DNA from: an uncultured Anaeromassilibacillus sp.
GTDB lineage: Bacteria; Bacillota; Clostridia; Oscillospirales; Acutalibacteraceae
Direction: 5' to 3'
DNA: 64,000 bases
Assembly: GCA_930987725.1 (NCBI GenBank)
Contig: CAKNKY010000002.1
Span: forward strand, 82,478-146,477
Shown: positions 7,998 to 16,822 of the stretch, in pieces
Layout of the letters: each line of letters starts with the position of its first letter
How positions within the stretch are numbered: position 1 is the first letter of the stretch
Notes under the pieces: generated by a model
What the model saw: the letters and a program-made list of their open reading frames with translations, nothing else
What the model was told of the DNA's origin: nothing
The model's database searches: none
Program-made: the position numbers and the translations under genes

Positions 7998-9053
7998 ATG
8001 AAAACAAAGCTGATTGGGTTAGGGCTTCTCGCGGCTGTCATCGTCGCGGCGGCGCTGTATGCGGTTATCTCGCAGAACCAGGCTGTAACAGAGATCAACG
8101 GCTATGTGGGCGGGGAGAAGATCGGCCTTCTGGACGATGATGAGGTGCAGGATCTCCTGCGCAGTCGGTACCATCTTGTGATCGACTATACCAAAGCGGG
8201 CTCCATTGAGATGATCGGAGCGGATCTGGAAGGGCGGGACTTCCTCTTCCCCTCAAACCAGACTGCGCTGGAGTTGTATGAGCAGGCGCACGGCAGCCCT
8301 ATGCGCAGCGAGATCGTCTTTAACACACCCATCGTGCTGTATACCCGGCAGGAGGTAGCGCAGGCCATGCAGGAGATTGGCCTTGTCCGGGAACAGGACG
8401 GCGTGCAATATGTTGATGTGGAAAAGCTGGCGGGACTCATTGAGGACGGGGTGTCCTGGGCAGAGATTGGCCTGCCGCAACTTTACGGGAATGTGGCTGT
8501 TTCCACCACGGATCCGTCCAAGTCCAATTCCGGCAATATGTTCGCGGGCCTGCTTGCCAATGCATTGGCCGGCGGCGTGGCGGAGGAGGAAGATCTGCCG
8601 GATCTGCTGCCGCGGTTGAAGGATGTGTTCGGCAAACTGGGATATATGGAAAGCTCGTCAGCGGATCTGTTCGATCAGTTTTTGAAGACGGGTATGGGTG
8701 CCAAGCCGCTTATTGCGGGATATGAAAGCCAGCTGCTGGAATTCGCGGTGGAAGAACCGGAGACCTGGGAGCAGCTGAGCAGCGATGTGGTGATGCTGTA
8801 CCCTGTGCCGACGGTGTGGTCATCACACGTGTTTATCGCGCTGGACGAGGCCGGATCGGCGGGAATTGACGCGCTGTTGGATGAAGATGTGCAGCGCCTT
8901 GCCTGGGAAAAGCATGGTTTCCGAACGGGCGTGTACGGCACGCCCTCGGATGAGGCGCATTTCGGTGTGCCGGGGGTCGCGCTGGATCTGACGCAGGTTT
9001 CGCCCATGCCGGGCGCCGGGGTGATGGAAGAGATCATCGCGGCGCTGGAATGA
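7998..9053 (+). CDS. Second SBP_bac_11-like substrate-binding protein with N-terminal anchor
   Basis: Protein of 351 residues with an uncleaved-looking hydrophobic N-terminus (about 4-25) and no lipobox. It shares with the first half of the VWA lipoprotein the SNSG motif (here TDPSKSNSG, 171-179) and the overall pattern of a periplasmic-binding protein ending in a short helix, but lacks the VWA domain. Two starts are possible, ATG 7986 and ATG 7998. The second puts the AAGGA site 12 bases upstream and begins directly at the basic-hydrophobic signal (MKTKLIGLGLL). The 282 bases after xpaC carry an open frame in the same phase, but its residues look non-coding. It probably acts with the two upstream genes at the cell surface. 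Confidence 0.75.
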   Translation: MKTKLIGLGLLAAVIVAAALYAVISQNQAVTEINGYVGGEKIGLLDDDEVQDLLRSRYHLVIDYTKAGSIEMIGADLEGRDFLFPSNQTALELYEQAHGSPMRSEIVFNTPIVLYTRQEVAQAMQEIGLVREQDGVQYVDVEKLAGLIEDGVSWAEIGLPQLYGNVAVSTTDPSKSNSGNMFAGLLANALAGGVAEEEDLPDLLPRLKDVFGKLGYMESSSADLFDQFLKTGMGAKPLIAGYESQLLEFAVEEPETWEQLSSDVVMLYPVPTVWSSHVFIALDEAGSAGIDALLDEDVQRLAWEKHGFRTGVYGTPSDEAHFGVPGVALDLTQVSPMPGAGVMEEIIAALE

Positions 9054-9100
9054 TGCCGCCCGGCGGTTCCATAAGGAGAGAGGAAAACGGCAGGATCGGG

Positions 9101-9129
9101 TTGCGAGGACCGGCCGCTTGTGTTATAAT
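9101..9129 (+). promoter_or_regulatory. Sigma-A promoter for the glycolipid genes
   Basis: TTGCGA at 9101-9106 and a perfect TATAAT at 9124-9129 with a 17-base spacer. Transcription would start near 9136, 38 bases before the glycosyltransferase start. Confidence 0.75.
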
Positions 9130-9173
9130 GCTCCAAAAACAAAGCGTGTTTCTGGAGAGAAGATGGGAACCAT

Positions 9174-10301
9174 ATGAAAAAATATTTGATTTTGACGTGC
9201 AGCACGGGCGAAGGCCACAACAGCGCGGCGCGCGCCGTGCGGGCCGCGCTGGAGGAGGAGGGCGTTGCCTGCGAGCAGAAGGACCCGGTTTCCTTCAAGA
9301 GCGAGCGGGCCCGGAAATTCATTTCCTCGTTCTACAACACGATGATCCGCTACAAGCCGGCCGCCTTCGGCAGAATGTACCGGATCGGGGGGCTGTATGA
9401 CGCCTCGCGCCTGCCCTCCCCGGTCTATTGGGCCAACACGCTGTACGCGCGGCCGCTGCGGGCCTACATCGAGCAGAACGGCTTTGACGGCGTCGTCTGC
9501 ACCCATCTCTACGGCATGGAGGCCATGACGGCCATCCGGCAGGATCCGTCGTTCTCCGTGCCGTGCTGGGGCGTGCTCACCGATTACACCTGCATCCCGT
9601 TCCTCGGCGATACGCGCCTCACGGGCTATTTCCTGCCGCTGGAGCGGACGAAGCGCGAGCTGGCCGAAAAGGGCGTGCCGGAGGAGCGCATCCGCGTGAC
9701 GGGCATCCCCGTGGACCCGCGGTTCCGCATCCACCCGGACAAGCGGGAGACGCGGCGCGCGCTCTCCCTGCCGGAGGGGGAGGAAGTGTACCTCATCATG
9801 ATGGGCGGCGTGGGCTGTGAAAACATGGAAGCCCTGTGCCGCACGCTGCTCGCCGCCCTGCGCGGCGCGGGCACGGTGCTCGTGATGGTGGGCCGCAACG
9901 AGGAGATGAAGCGCCGCCTGGAACGGCTTGACGGCGCGGCCGGCCGGCTGCGCGCCGTGCCCTTCACGCGCGAGGTGGAGCGCTACCTGGCCGCGGCGGA
10001 CGTGCTGCTCACGAAGCCGGGCGGGCTCACGAGCACGGAGGCGGCCGTGGCGAATGTTCCGATTGTGCACGTGAACGCCATCCCCGGCTGTGAGACGTGC
10101 AACGCGCAGTATTTTTCGGAGGCGGGCATGTCCCTGTGGGCAAAGTCGGACGGCGAGGCCGCCGCCTTTGCTATGACGCTCGCGCGCGACGGGAAGAAGG
10201 CGGAATCCATGCGCGCCGCCCAGCGCCGCCTGGTGAACCCCTTCGCGGCGGAGGAGATTGCCCATGCCGTGATGCAATCGGCGGGAGGTGACGCGCCGTG
10301 A
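9174..10301 (+). CDS. MGDG-synthase/UgtP-like glycosyltransferase (GT28)
   Basis: Cytoplasmic, membrane-associated glycosyltransferase of 375 residues, predicted to transfer a sugar from a UDP-sugar to diacylglycerol or a related lipid. The N-terminal MGDG-synthase domain carries TCSTGEGHNSAARAV near residues 9-23, with the characteristic GEGH. The C-terminal GT-B half has GGVGCENMEAL and the donor-binding KPGGLTSTEA. It differs from MurG by the GEGH motif and length. Its stop overlaps the start of a PlsY-like gene, which fits a role in membrane glycerolipid synthesis. The actual sugar and acceptor cannot be read from sequence. Confidence 0.85.
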   Translation: MKKYLILTCSTGEGHNSAARAVRAALEEEGVACEQKDPVSFKSERARKFISSFYNTMIRYKPAAFGRMYRIGGLYDASRLPSPVYWANTLYARPLRAYIEQNGFDGVVCTHLYGMEAMTAIRQDPSFSVPCWGVLTDYTCIPFLGDTRLTGYFLPLERTKRELAEKGVPEERIRVTGIPVDPRFRIHPDKRETRRALSLPEGEEVYLIMMGGVGCENMEALCRTLLAALRGAGTVLVMVGRNEEMKRRLERLDGAAGRLRAVPFTREVERYLAAADVLLTKPGGLTSTEAAVANVPIVHVNAIPGCETCNAQYFSEAGMSLWAKSDGEAAAFAMTLARDGKKAESMRAAQRRLVNPFAAEEIAHAVMQSAGGDAP

Positions 10302-10918
10302 TGATGCCGGGAGAACTTTTTCACTGGCTGGCCGAGATCGGGGCGGGGTTTCTGCTGGGCAGCGTAATGTTCAGCGAGATCATCCCGCGCCGTGTCCTGC
10401 ACATCGACATTGAGGCCGTCAGCGACGACGGCAACCCCGGCTCCGGCAACGTGTTCCTGCACTGCGGGCCGTTCTGGGGCTTTGTGTGCCTGCTGCTCGA
10501 CATGGCCAAAGGCTTCCTGCCGGTGTTCTGCGCGCTGCACCGGCTGGGGCCGAACCACCTGTTGTTCTGCGCCGTGCTGGCCGCGCCCGTGCTGGGCCAC
10601 GCCATCGCGCCGTTCAACCATTTCCACGGCGGCAAGTGCATTGCCACGGCCTTCGGCGAGCTGATCGCCCTGCTGCCCGTGACGTGGATCGTGCTCGTGC
10701 TGGCGGGCGTGTATATCCTGCTCTCCACCGTCATGAAGATCCCCTCCACGCGCGTGCGCAGCATTGCGGCGTTCTCGCTCTTCGGCATCATCGCCGCCGC
10801 GCTGCTCGTGAGGCGCAGCCAGCTGCCCATCGCGCTCGGCTGCGTTCTGATCTCCACCGTGGCCGTTGTGCGCCACAGAAGGCCGGAGGACGGCAAGACG
10901 CCGCCCCGCGATGCGTAA
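10298..10918 (+). CDS. Divergent PlsY-like glycerol-3-phosphate acyltransferase
   Basis: Integral membrane protein of 206 residues. PlsY enzymes acylate glycerol-3-phosphate from acyl-phosphate. Recognisable motifs are GNPGSGN at 45-51, D68 with KG at 71-72, VLGHAIAPF (98-106) and HGGKCIATAFGE (110-121), all in PlsY order and spacing. The first motif departs from the usual GSGNIGATN form, so substrate preference may differ. About five to six hydrophobic helices are visible. It overlaps the upstream glycosyltransferase by four bases (ATGA) and is followed by a strong hairpin terminator. Confidence 0.75.
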   Translation: MMMPGELFHWLAEIGAGFLLGSVMFSEIIPRRVLHIDIEAVSDDGNPGSGNVFLHCGPFWGFVCLLLDMAKGFLPVFCALHRLGPNHLLFCAVLAAPVLGHAIAPFNHFHGGKCIATAFGELIALLPVTWIVLVLAGVYILLSTVMKIPSTRVRSIAAFSLFGIIAAALLVRRSQLPIALGCVLISTVAVVRHRRPEDGKTPPRDA

Positions 10919-10931
10919 GGGAAAAAGGCAG

Positions 10932-10980
10932 GCAAAAGGTCCCCGGGCTCCGGTTCAGCCGGAGCCCGGGGACCTTTTGC
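10932..10980. terminator. Bidirectional terminator between convergent genes
   Basis: Perfect 22-base-pair stem (10932-10953 with 10959-10980) and a 5-base loop TTCAG. The outer pairs give short T tracts on both strands. It lies between the PlsY-like gene (plus) and the permease gene (minus). Confidence 0.85.
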
Positions 10981-10984
10981 AGAT

Positions 10985-12109
10985 TCAGCCGAGAGAGACG
11001 GCGCCCAGCGCGAGGGCAAGCAGGAGCAGCAGCGCCAGCAGCCCCACGTTCCACGCGGTGAAGCGCAGCAGATAGCGGCCGCGCTCGGCGGGATACTGGC
11101 GGGAGATGAATTTGTAGGAAATCAGGCTCGCCATGGAGGCGATGAGCGTGCCGAGGCCGCCGAGGTTGCAGCCGATGAGCAGCGATTCCCAGTTTGATGT
11201 GAAGCCGGAGAGCAGCAGCGCCGCCGGGACGTTGCTGATCACCTGGCTCGCCAGCACGGACACGATCACTTCGCGCCCCTCGAGGGCGGAGGCGATCAGC
11301 GCGCGGAAGCCCTCGAGCCGGCCCAGGTTCCCGATGAAGATGAAGAACGCCGCGAATGTGAGCAGCAGCGAGTAATCGACGCCGCGCAGCGTGTCGCGGT
11401 CAAAGATCAGAAGGAAGAGGGCGAACACCGGCGCGAGCGCCAGCGGGGGCAGCACGTCGAAGATGGCCAGCAAGCACAGCACAAAGCCGAACAGGCACCA
11501 CAGGATCGACCGCCGCTCGCCCAGCTTGGCCGTGACGGCCACGGGTTCGATGGGCTGGGCCTTCATGGCGCAGGCGGCCGCCAGCAGGCAGACGAAGGAG
11601 AGCGCCGCATACGGCGCCATAACGGCGCACAGCCCGCCGAACGAGAGGCCGGACTGCGTGAAGAGGTAGAGGTTCTGCGGGTTGCCCATGGGCGTGAGCA
11701 TGCTGCCCAGGTTGGCCGCGAGCGTCTGCAGCACCACAATCGGCACGGCCAGTCGCTGCTGCCCGGCCAGGCGCAGCACGATGAGCGCAAAGGGCACGAA
11801 CGTGATGAGCGACACGTCGTTCGTCACGGCCATGCTGAAGAAAAAGGGCAGGAACACGAGCACAACCGCCATCTGCCGCGTGGAGCGGGTGCGGCGCAGC
11901 AGCGCGCCGCCCAGCCACAGGAAGACGCCCGCTTTCTGCAGCCCCCGCACGACGGCCATCAGGCAGAAGAGCATGGCCAGCGTGTCCCAGTCGATGTAGC
12001 CGGCGTAGGAAGCGTCCGGCGGCACGAGGAAAAGCGAGGCAACTGCCAGCACGGCGGCCGCGCAGAGGACGGTTTCGTTTTTCAGAAAGCGGAGGCATTT
12101 TTCTCGCAC
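10985..12109 (-). CDS. SLC13/CitMHS-like anion permease
   Basis: Integral membrane transporter of 374 residues with about ten hydrophobic helices. The diagnostic element is M-G-N-P-Q-N-L-Y (about residues 150-160), the N-P-(Q/T)-N substrate/sodium loop of the ion-transporter superfamily. A second pseudo-symmetric loop is SNVPAALLLSGF. An N-D-V-S-L-I-T-F-V-P-F segment at about 97-107 also fits. Members move citrate, dicarboxylates, sulfate or arsenite; the substrate here is undetermined. The GTG start is 12 bases after the stop of the six-hairpin protein gene, so the two are probably one transcript and the cargo may be a product of that protein. Confidence 0.8.
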   Translation of the reverse strand: MREKCLRFLKNETVLCAAAVLAVASLFLVPPDASYAGYIDWDTLAMLFCLMAVVRGLQKAGVFLWLGGALLRRTRSTRQMAVVLVFLPFFFSMAVTNDVSLITFVPFALIVLRLAGQQRLAVPIVVLQTLAANLGSMLTPMGNPQNLYLFTQSGLSFGGLCAVMAPYAALSFVCLLAAACAMKAQPIEPVAVTAKLGERRSILWCLFGFVLCLLAIFDVLPPLALAPVFALFLLIFDRDTLRGVDYSLLLTFAAFFIFIGNLGRLEGFRALIASALEGREVIVSVLASQVISNVPAALLLSGFTSNWESLLIGCNLGGLGTLIASMASLISYKFISRQYPAERGRYLLRFTAWNVGLLALLLLLALALGAVSLG

Positions 12110-12121
12110 GAAAAGGCCCCC

Positions 12122-14032
12122 TTACAGGACGCGCTCGTGCCGGTCGCCGAACACGGGCAGGATGCGGCGCAGCGCCTCCAGGCGGAAAGCGGTGGGCCAC
12201 GCCACAAGCCACTGCGAGGGGCTGTTTTCGTGGTGGGCGCCGATCGAAACGCTCACGGATTCATCCTGGCTGCCGGCGGGGCGGGGATCCTTGCCGTCCA
12301 CCACGAGCGTGCCGTCGGAAATGCACATCTGCCCGTGGCGCCAGATCCCGTTGGCGCGCTGGCGCCATTCCACGTTCCCGGTGAGTTCCTCCAGATCGCG
12401 GATCTCATGCACATAGCAGAGCGCGAAGGGATCCATGCCGCCGTGGATCGACACGGCCGTGCCGCCGAACGTGTCGAAGCCCATGGAGTCCAGCAGGCTG
12501 CCGCCCGGATATTTGCGGGTATAATGCCACTGCCAGGTGGAAAGATACCATGCGGCCTTCTCCGCGTTCTCCAGGAACTCTCGCTCGCCCGTGAGGCGGT
12601 AGAGCATGAGGTTGCCCTTGAGCAGCGGGATGCCCGATTCCTTGTCGATCGAGAACACGTCGAGCGCGCCGGCGGTGGTGTAGCCGTTTTCGGAGAGCTC
12701 GCGGCTGTAATAGCGGCAGCTCTTCTTCGCGGCTTCCAGATATGCCTCGCTGCCGGTGCGGCGCGCGCCCTCGCACAGCGCCATGGTGAGGAATGCGCCC
12801 GTGGTGCCCTGCTTCACGGCAGGGGAGAGATCGGCTTCCAGCCAGCTCTTGCCGATGCGGCCGTTCTCATCCATCACGCGCAGCGCGAAGTCGCAGATGC
12901 GGCGCGCCATCTCGCCGTACTGCGGGCGCGGGCAATGGAGGGCGGCGGCGTGATCCTCCGCCTCGAAGAACTGCATGGCGGCCGTGCCAAGGTTGCAGGC
13001 ATCCACCGTCTTTCCGAAGCCGTTCGTGTAGAGGTTGTCGTCGTAATGGGTGGGGATGAGGCCCGTGGGCTTCTGCGCCTTGATCCACGCGTCGAGCACG
13101 GCAAGGCCCTTCTCCTTCGCGTCCTCGTCCCCCGTCATGCGGGCATGGGCGAGCAGCGAGTTGGCGAGCGAGGCGTTCTGCCCGCACCAGCCGATCTCAT
13201 ATTTCTGCGTGCTGCGCTTGACCCATTTGCCCTCCCAGGTGAAGCCGATGCTGAACCCCTTGAAGCCGTCCGGCTCTTCGGTGTAGAGCAGCTTGGCGTA
13301 GGAGACGCCGAGCTGCCACAGATCCTCATAGCTGCGGGCAGGCGCTTTCAGCGTGTAATACTGTTTCCACGCGGCGGAAAGCAGGGCGCGCCACGCGCAG
13401 CGCGGCTCCGTCACGGGCGCGAACACGAGCATGGCGCGGAACACACGGCGGGCGCGCGGCCTCTGCACGTGTTCCTCCGGGTGCGCAAAGAGGCGCAGGC
13501 GGCTGTCCTGCTCCGGCCAGAGCAGCTCGTGCACCGTCTCCTCCCCCTGCGGATAGAGGGAGCAAGCGCCGTCGAGCTGGTCGGGCGGCAGGAAGAGGCC
13601 CGTGGAAAGGCGCTCCCCCTCCGAATACGTCGCGCCCGGCACGCTGGAGCGATGCCACAGGAAGCGCCATGGCTCGCCGGTGTCCGGGTCCGTGTTGCCG
13701 TGAAAATAGGTGGGCGTCTTCTCCTCGCGGCGCTCCTGCTCCGGCAGGGAGCTGTTGCGCACCTCGTTGTAATCCTGAATGAACAGGCAGTCGTTCCGGT
13801 CGTACTGCACGGCCGGCACCATCTGATACAGCGGGCGGTAGGGCGCAATAAAACGCATCGTCATGCGCTCCGTGGGCTCGTCCGCCGTGCGCGTCCAGCA
13901 CACCACGCCGTCCTCCACCAGGGCGAAGGCGTCCTTCGCGCCGGGAGCGGCTTCGGCCAGGCCGGCCGGCTCCCCGTTCAGGGTGAAGGCCGTTCCGCTC
14001 GCCGTTTCGATCCAATGGCAAATCCGATCCAT
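12122..14032 (-). CDS. Six-hairpin glycosidase-like protein, specificity unknown
   Basis: Protein of 636 residues with no signal peptide. The first 230 residues are probably beta-rich. From about 240 the sequence becomes a series of aromatic-rich helices (SYEDLWQLGVSYAKLLY, YEIGWCGQNASLANSLLAHA, TGAFLTMALCEGARRTG, GNLMLYRLTGEREFLENA) with GG-containing loops, the pattern of an (alpha/alpha)6 barrel as in several glycoside hydrolase families. I cannot assign a GH number or catalytic residues with confidence. The frame is open to 14239, but ATG 14032 has GGAGG about 11 bases upstream. A sigma-A-like promoter lies just before it. The downstream gene is an anion permease, which hints at acidic sugars or their products. 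Confidence 0.65.
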   Translation of the reverse strand: MDRICHWIETASGTAFTLNGEPAGLAEAAPGAKDAFALVEDGVVCWTRTADEPTERMTMRFIAPYRPLYQMVPAVQYDRNDCLFIQDYNEVRNSSLPEQERREEKTPTYFHGNTDPDTGEPWRFLWHRSSVPGATYSEGERLSTGLFLPPDQLDGACSLYPQGEETVHELLWPEQDSRLRLFAHPEEHVQRPRARRVFRAMLVFAPVTEPRCAWRALLSAAWKQYYTLKAPARSYEDLWQLGVSYAKLLYTEEPDGFKGFSIGFTWEGKWVKRSTQKYEIGWCGQNASLANSLLAHARMTGDEDAKEKGLAVLDAWIKAQKPTGLIPTHYDDNLYTNGFGKTVDACNLGTAAMQFFEAEDHAAALHCPRPQYGEMARRICDFALRVMDENGRIGKSWLEADLSPAVKQGTTGAFLTMALCEGARRTGSEAYLEAAKKSCRYYSRELSENGYTTAGALDVFSIDKESGIPLLKGNLMLYRLTGEREFLENAEKAAWYLSTWQWHYTRKYPGGSLLDSMGFDTFGGTAVSIHGGMDPFALCYVHEIRDLEELTGNVEWRQRANGIWRHGQMCISDGTLVVDGKDPRPAGSQDESVSVSIGAHHENSPSQWLVAWPTAFRLEALRRILPVFGDRHERVL

Positions 14033-14087
14033 AAGAAAGCTTTCCTCCGTTTTTCTGCCCGCAGGGGCGGGCCGTTCTGCACCTTCT

Positions 14088-14115
14088 ATTATAGCGGTCC
14101 CGCCGTCTGAATCAA
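14088..14115 (-). promoter_or_regulatory. Sigma-A-like promoter for the six-hairpin/permease operon
   Basis: Reading the minus strand: TTGATT (14115-14110), a 16-base spacer and TATAAT (14093-14088), about 50-60 bases before the start codon at 14032. Confidence 0.6.
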
Positions 14116-14238
14116 GGGGAGGCGCTGTATAATTTCGACGCATTCCTCCTGTGCGGGCTGCCTGAAAATTGCGGGTCCGCTCGCCCTTTTCCGGCAAAAA
14201 CCGAAAAAACCGGCACAGCATTGTGTCACCCCGCGGCA

Positions 14239-14267
14239 TTGATTTTTCACCGCAAAGCCGTTATACT
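14239..14267 (+). promoter_or_regulatory. Sigma-A promoter for the ribonucleotide reductase gene
   Basis: TTGATT at 14239-14244 and TATACT at 14262-14267 with a 17-base spacer. The remaining leader to the ATG at 14332 is under 60 bases, too short for a cobalamin riboswitch, and none of its conserved boxes is visible. Confidence 0.7.
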
Positions 14268-14331
14268 AGGGTATACGAAACCGGGAATTCTTTATGATAT
14301 AACATAAAAGGGAAGGAGACGGAACACAGCC

Positions 14332-16674
14332 ATGCAGGTGAGAAAGAGGAACGGCTCGATTGTGCCGTTCGACAGGGAATTTATCAGCCGGGCCATCAGC
14401 CTGGCGGCCGCCGCGGCGGGCGAGCACGGGGAGGAAGCCGTGCGCCGCGCCACGGACGCCATTGTGGAAAAGCTGAGCACGCTCGGCCGTGATATTGTGG
14501 AGATTGAGACGATCCAGGACACGGTGGAGGAGTGCCTCTTTGAGCAGCAGCTCTTCCGCACGGCGAAGGCGTATATCCTCTACCGCATCGAGAAGGAGAA
14601 GGAACGCGCAGGCGGGGCCTGGGAGGAGGGCCTGCTCTCGCGCGAGTTCCTCAGCCCCTACAAGCACGCGCCGAACCCGATGGAGCAGCTCGGCTCCTTC
14701 GTGTATTCCCGCACGTATTCGCGCTATCTGCCGAAATACGGCCGCCGCGAATTCTGGTGGGAGACGGTGCGCCGCGCCGTCGAATACAACTGCTCCCTCG
14801 CGCCCACGAGCCGCGAGGAGGCCGAGCAGCTTTACGACAACATCTATCACCTGCGCCAGTTCCTTTCGGGCCGCACGCTGTGGGTGGGCAACACCCCCGT
14901 GGCGGACGCTTACCCCATGGCGAACTACAACTGCGCGTTTGAAGTGATTGACGATTACCACGCCTACCACGATCTGTTCTATCTGCTCATGGTGGGCAGC
15001 GGCGTGGGCGTCCGCGTCCTGCGCGAGGATGCGGACAAGCTCCCGAAGATCCGCACGGACGTGAAGATCCTGCACAAGGCGTATGCGCCGCGGCCGGTGA
15101 AGGAGCGGCTCGAATACACAAACCTCGTGTTCGACGGCCCCACGGTGACGATCGCCATCGGCGATTCGAAGGAGGGCTGGGCCCAGGCGCTCGAGCACTA
15201 TTTCCAGCTTCTCACGAACCGGGAGTACAGCAAGCTCGACACCATCATCGTCGAGTATGACAGCATCCGCCCGCGCGGCGAGCGGCTCAAGGTTTTCGGC
15301 GGCACGGCCAGCGGCTATGAGTCCATGATGGCCATGCTCGATAAGATCCATCGCGTCATCACGGCGGCCGGTGCGCGCAGCGGCGAAACGCTCACGAAGC
15401 TCATCCCGCTTGATCTGCTTGACATTGCCAACATCATCGGCGAAAACGTCGTCTCCGGCGGCGTGCGCCGCACGTCCGAGATCGGCCTCATTGACCAGGA
15501 CGATCAGGAGTGCATCCGCGCGAAGAACAACCTTTACCGCCAGGTGAACGGCCGCTGGGAGATCGACAAAACGATCGCCCACCGCCAGATGAGCAACAAT
15601 TCCATCTTCTACCGCCGCAAGCCCACGCGCGAGCAGCTTCACTGGCACCTGCAGCAGATGCGCTATTCCGGCGAGCCGGGCTGGGTCAACGAGGAAGCCG
15701 GCCTCAAGCGCCGGCCGAATTTCCGCGGCTGCAACCCCTGCGGTGAGATTCTGCTGGACAGCCACGGCATGTGCAACCTCACCACCGTGAACGTCATGGC
15801 ATTTGTGAAGGACGGCGTGCTCGACGAGGAGGCGCTCGTGCAGGCACAGCGCCTTTCGGCCCGCGCAGGCTACCGCATGACGTGCCGCGAGCTGGAGATG
15901 CATGCGTGGGACATGGTACAGCAGCGCGACCGGCTGCTCGGCTGTTCGCTCACCGGCTGGCAGGACATGGTGAACGCCGCCGGCCTCACGCGCGAGGAGC
16001 AGATCCGCCTGCTCGAGCGGCTGCGCAGCACGGCGCACGAGGCCGCGAAGCAGATCGCCGGCCAGCTCCATTCGCGCGAGCCGCTGCTCGTCACCACCGT
16101 GAAGCCGGAGGGCACGCTCTCCCTGCTGCCCACGGTGTCGAGCGGCGTGCACTATTCGCACGCGCCGTATTATGTGCGCCGCGTGCGCATCACGGCCACG
16201 GACCCGCTCTGCCGCGTGTGCGAGGAGCTGGGCTACCCCGTGTTCCCGGAGGTCGGGCAGGACGCCGCCACCTGCCGCACGAAGGTGGTGGAGTTCCCCG
16301 TGAAGGCGCCGGCCGGCTGCGTGAAGGCGGACGTCTCTGCCGTGGAGCAGCTCGAAAACTATAAAATGTTCATGGAGCACTATGTGGACCACAACTGCTC
16401 GATCACCGTGCATGTGCGCGACAACGAGTGGGACGAGGTGGAGGACTGGGTGTGGGAGCACTGGGACGGCGTTGTCGCCCTCTCCTTCCTCAGCTACGAC
16501 GACAGCTTCTACGAGCTTTTGCCGTATGAGGCGATCAGCGAGGAGGAGTACCTGCGCCGCAAGGCGGCCATGCGCCCGTTCAACCCCTCTCTCATCTCGA
16601 AATATGAGCACGAGGAATCGGAGCTTGACATCGGCGACAGCGAGTGCGCCAACGGCGTCTGCCCCGTGCGCTGA
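14332..16674 (+). CDS. nrdJ: Adenosylcobalamin-dependent (class II) ribonucleoside-triphosphate reductase
   Basis: Makes deoxyribonucleotides without oxygen, using coenzyme B12 as radical source. The protein has 780 residues. An ATP-cone-like domain (1-90, VRKRNGSIVPFDREFISRAI) precedes the ten-stranded barrel. Key residues match Lactobacillus RTPR spacing: C470 in NPCGEI is the thiyl-radical cysteine, E472 its neighbour, and C201 (NYNCAF) with C481 (GMCNLTT) form the reducing pair; 470 to 481 is the same 11-residue step as C408-C419 in RTPR. The C-terminal redox shuttle is C772-x4-C777 (CANGVC). It is transcribed alone from its own promoter. All catalytic residues are present. Confidence 0.95.
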   Translation: MQVRKRNGSIVPFDREFISRAISLAAAAAGEHGEEAVRRATDAIVEKLSTLGRDIVEIETIQDTVEECLFEQQLFRTAKAYILYRIEKEKERAGGAWEEGLLSREFLSPYKHAPNPMEQLGSFVYSRTYSRYLPKYGRREFWWETVRRAVEYNCSLAPTSREEAEQLYDNIYHLRQFLSGRTLWVGNTPVADAYPMANYNCAFEVIDDYHAYHDLFYLLMVGSGVGVRVLREDADKLPKIRTDVKILHKAYAPRPVKERLEYTNLVFDGPTVTIAIGDSKEGWAQALEHYFQLLTNREYSKLDTIIVEYDSIRPRGERLKVFGGTASGYESMMAMLDKIHRVITAAGARSGETLTKLIPLDLLDIANIIGENVVSGGVRRTSEIGLIDQDDQECIRAKNNLYRQVNGRWEIDKTIAHRQMSNNSIFYRRKPTREQLHWHLQQMRYSGEPGWVNEEAGLKRRPNFRGCNPCGEILLDSHGMCNLTTVNVMAFVKDGVLDEEALVQAQRLSARAGYRMTCRELEMHAWDMVQQRDRLLGCSLTGWQDMVNAAGLTREEQIRLLERLRSTAHEAAKQIAGQLHSREPLLVTTVKPEGTLSLLPTVSSGVHYSHAPYYVRRVRITATDPLCRVCEELGYPVFPEVGQDAATCRTKVVEFPVKAPAGCVKADVSAVEQLENYKMFMEHYVDHNCSITVHVRDNEWDEVEDWVWEHWDGVVALSFLSYDDSFYELLPYEAISEEEYLRRKAAMRPFNPSLISKYEHEESELDIGDSECANGVCPVR

Positions 16675-16698
16675 GCGCCTCGCCGGCGCGATTCCCGC

Positions 16699-16727
16699 TT
16701 GACCCCCGCGCCGGCCGATCTTATAAT
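16699..16727 (+). promoter_or_regulatory. Sigma-A promoter for the CoA-transferase gene
   Basis: TTGACC at 16699-16704 and a perfect TATAAT at 16722-16727 with a 17-base spacer. The leader contains an 8-base inverted repeat (CCTTTCCC/GGGAAAGG, 16774-16795) just before the start region. Confidence 0.8.
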
Positions 16728-16822
16728 GAAACCGGCAGGAAACGAAAGACCCTGCGGCCCGCCGGGCCGGGGGCCTTTCCCGCAGGAGGGAAAGGATCAC
16801 ACAACAGGAAGGAGCTTTTTGT

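Noticed and set aside
12137..14110. Open frame of 657 codons on the plus strand
   Set aside because: Antisense to the six-hairpin protein gene; composition is typical of a shadow frame.
14268..14331. Cobalamin riboswitch before the B12-dependent reductase
   Set aside because: The leader is about 60 bases, too short, and lacks the conserved B12 box.
14266..16800. Open frame of 844 codons on the minus strand
   Set aside because: Antisense shadow of the ribonucleotide reductase, whose catalytic residues are all in place on the plus strand.
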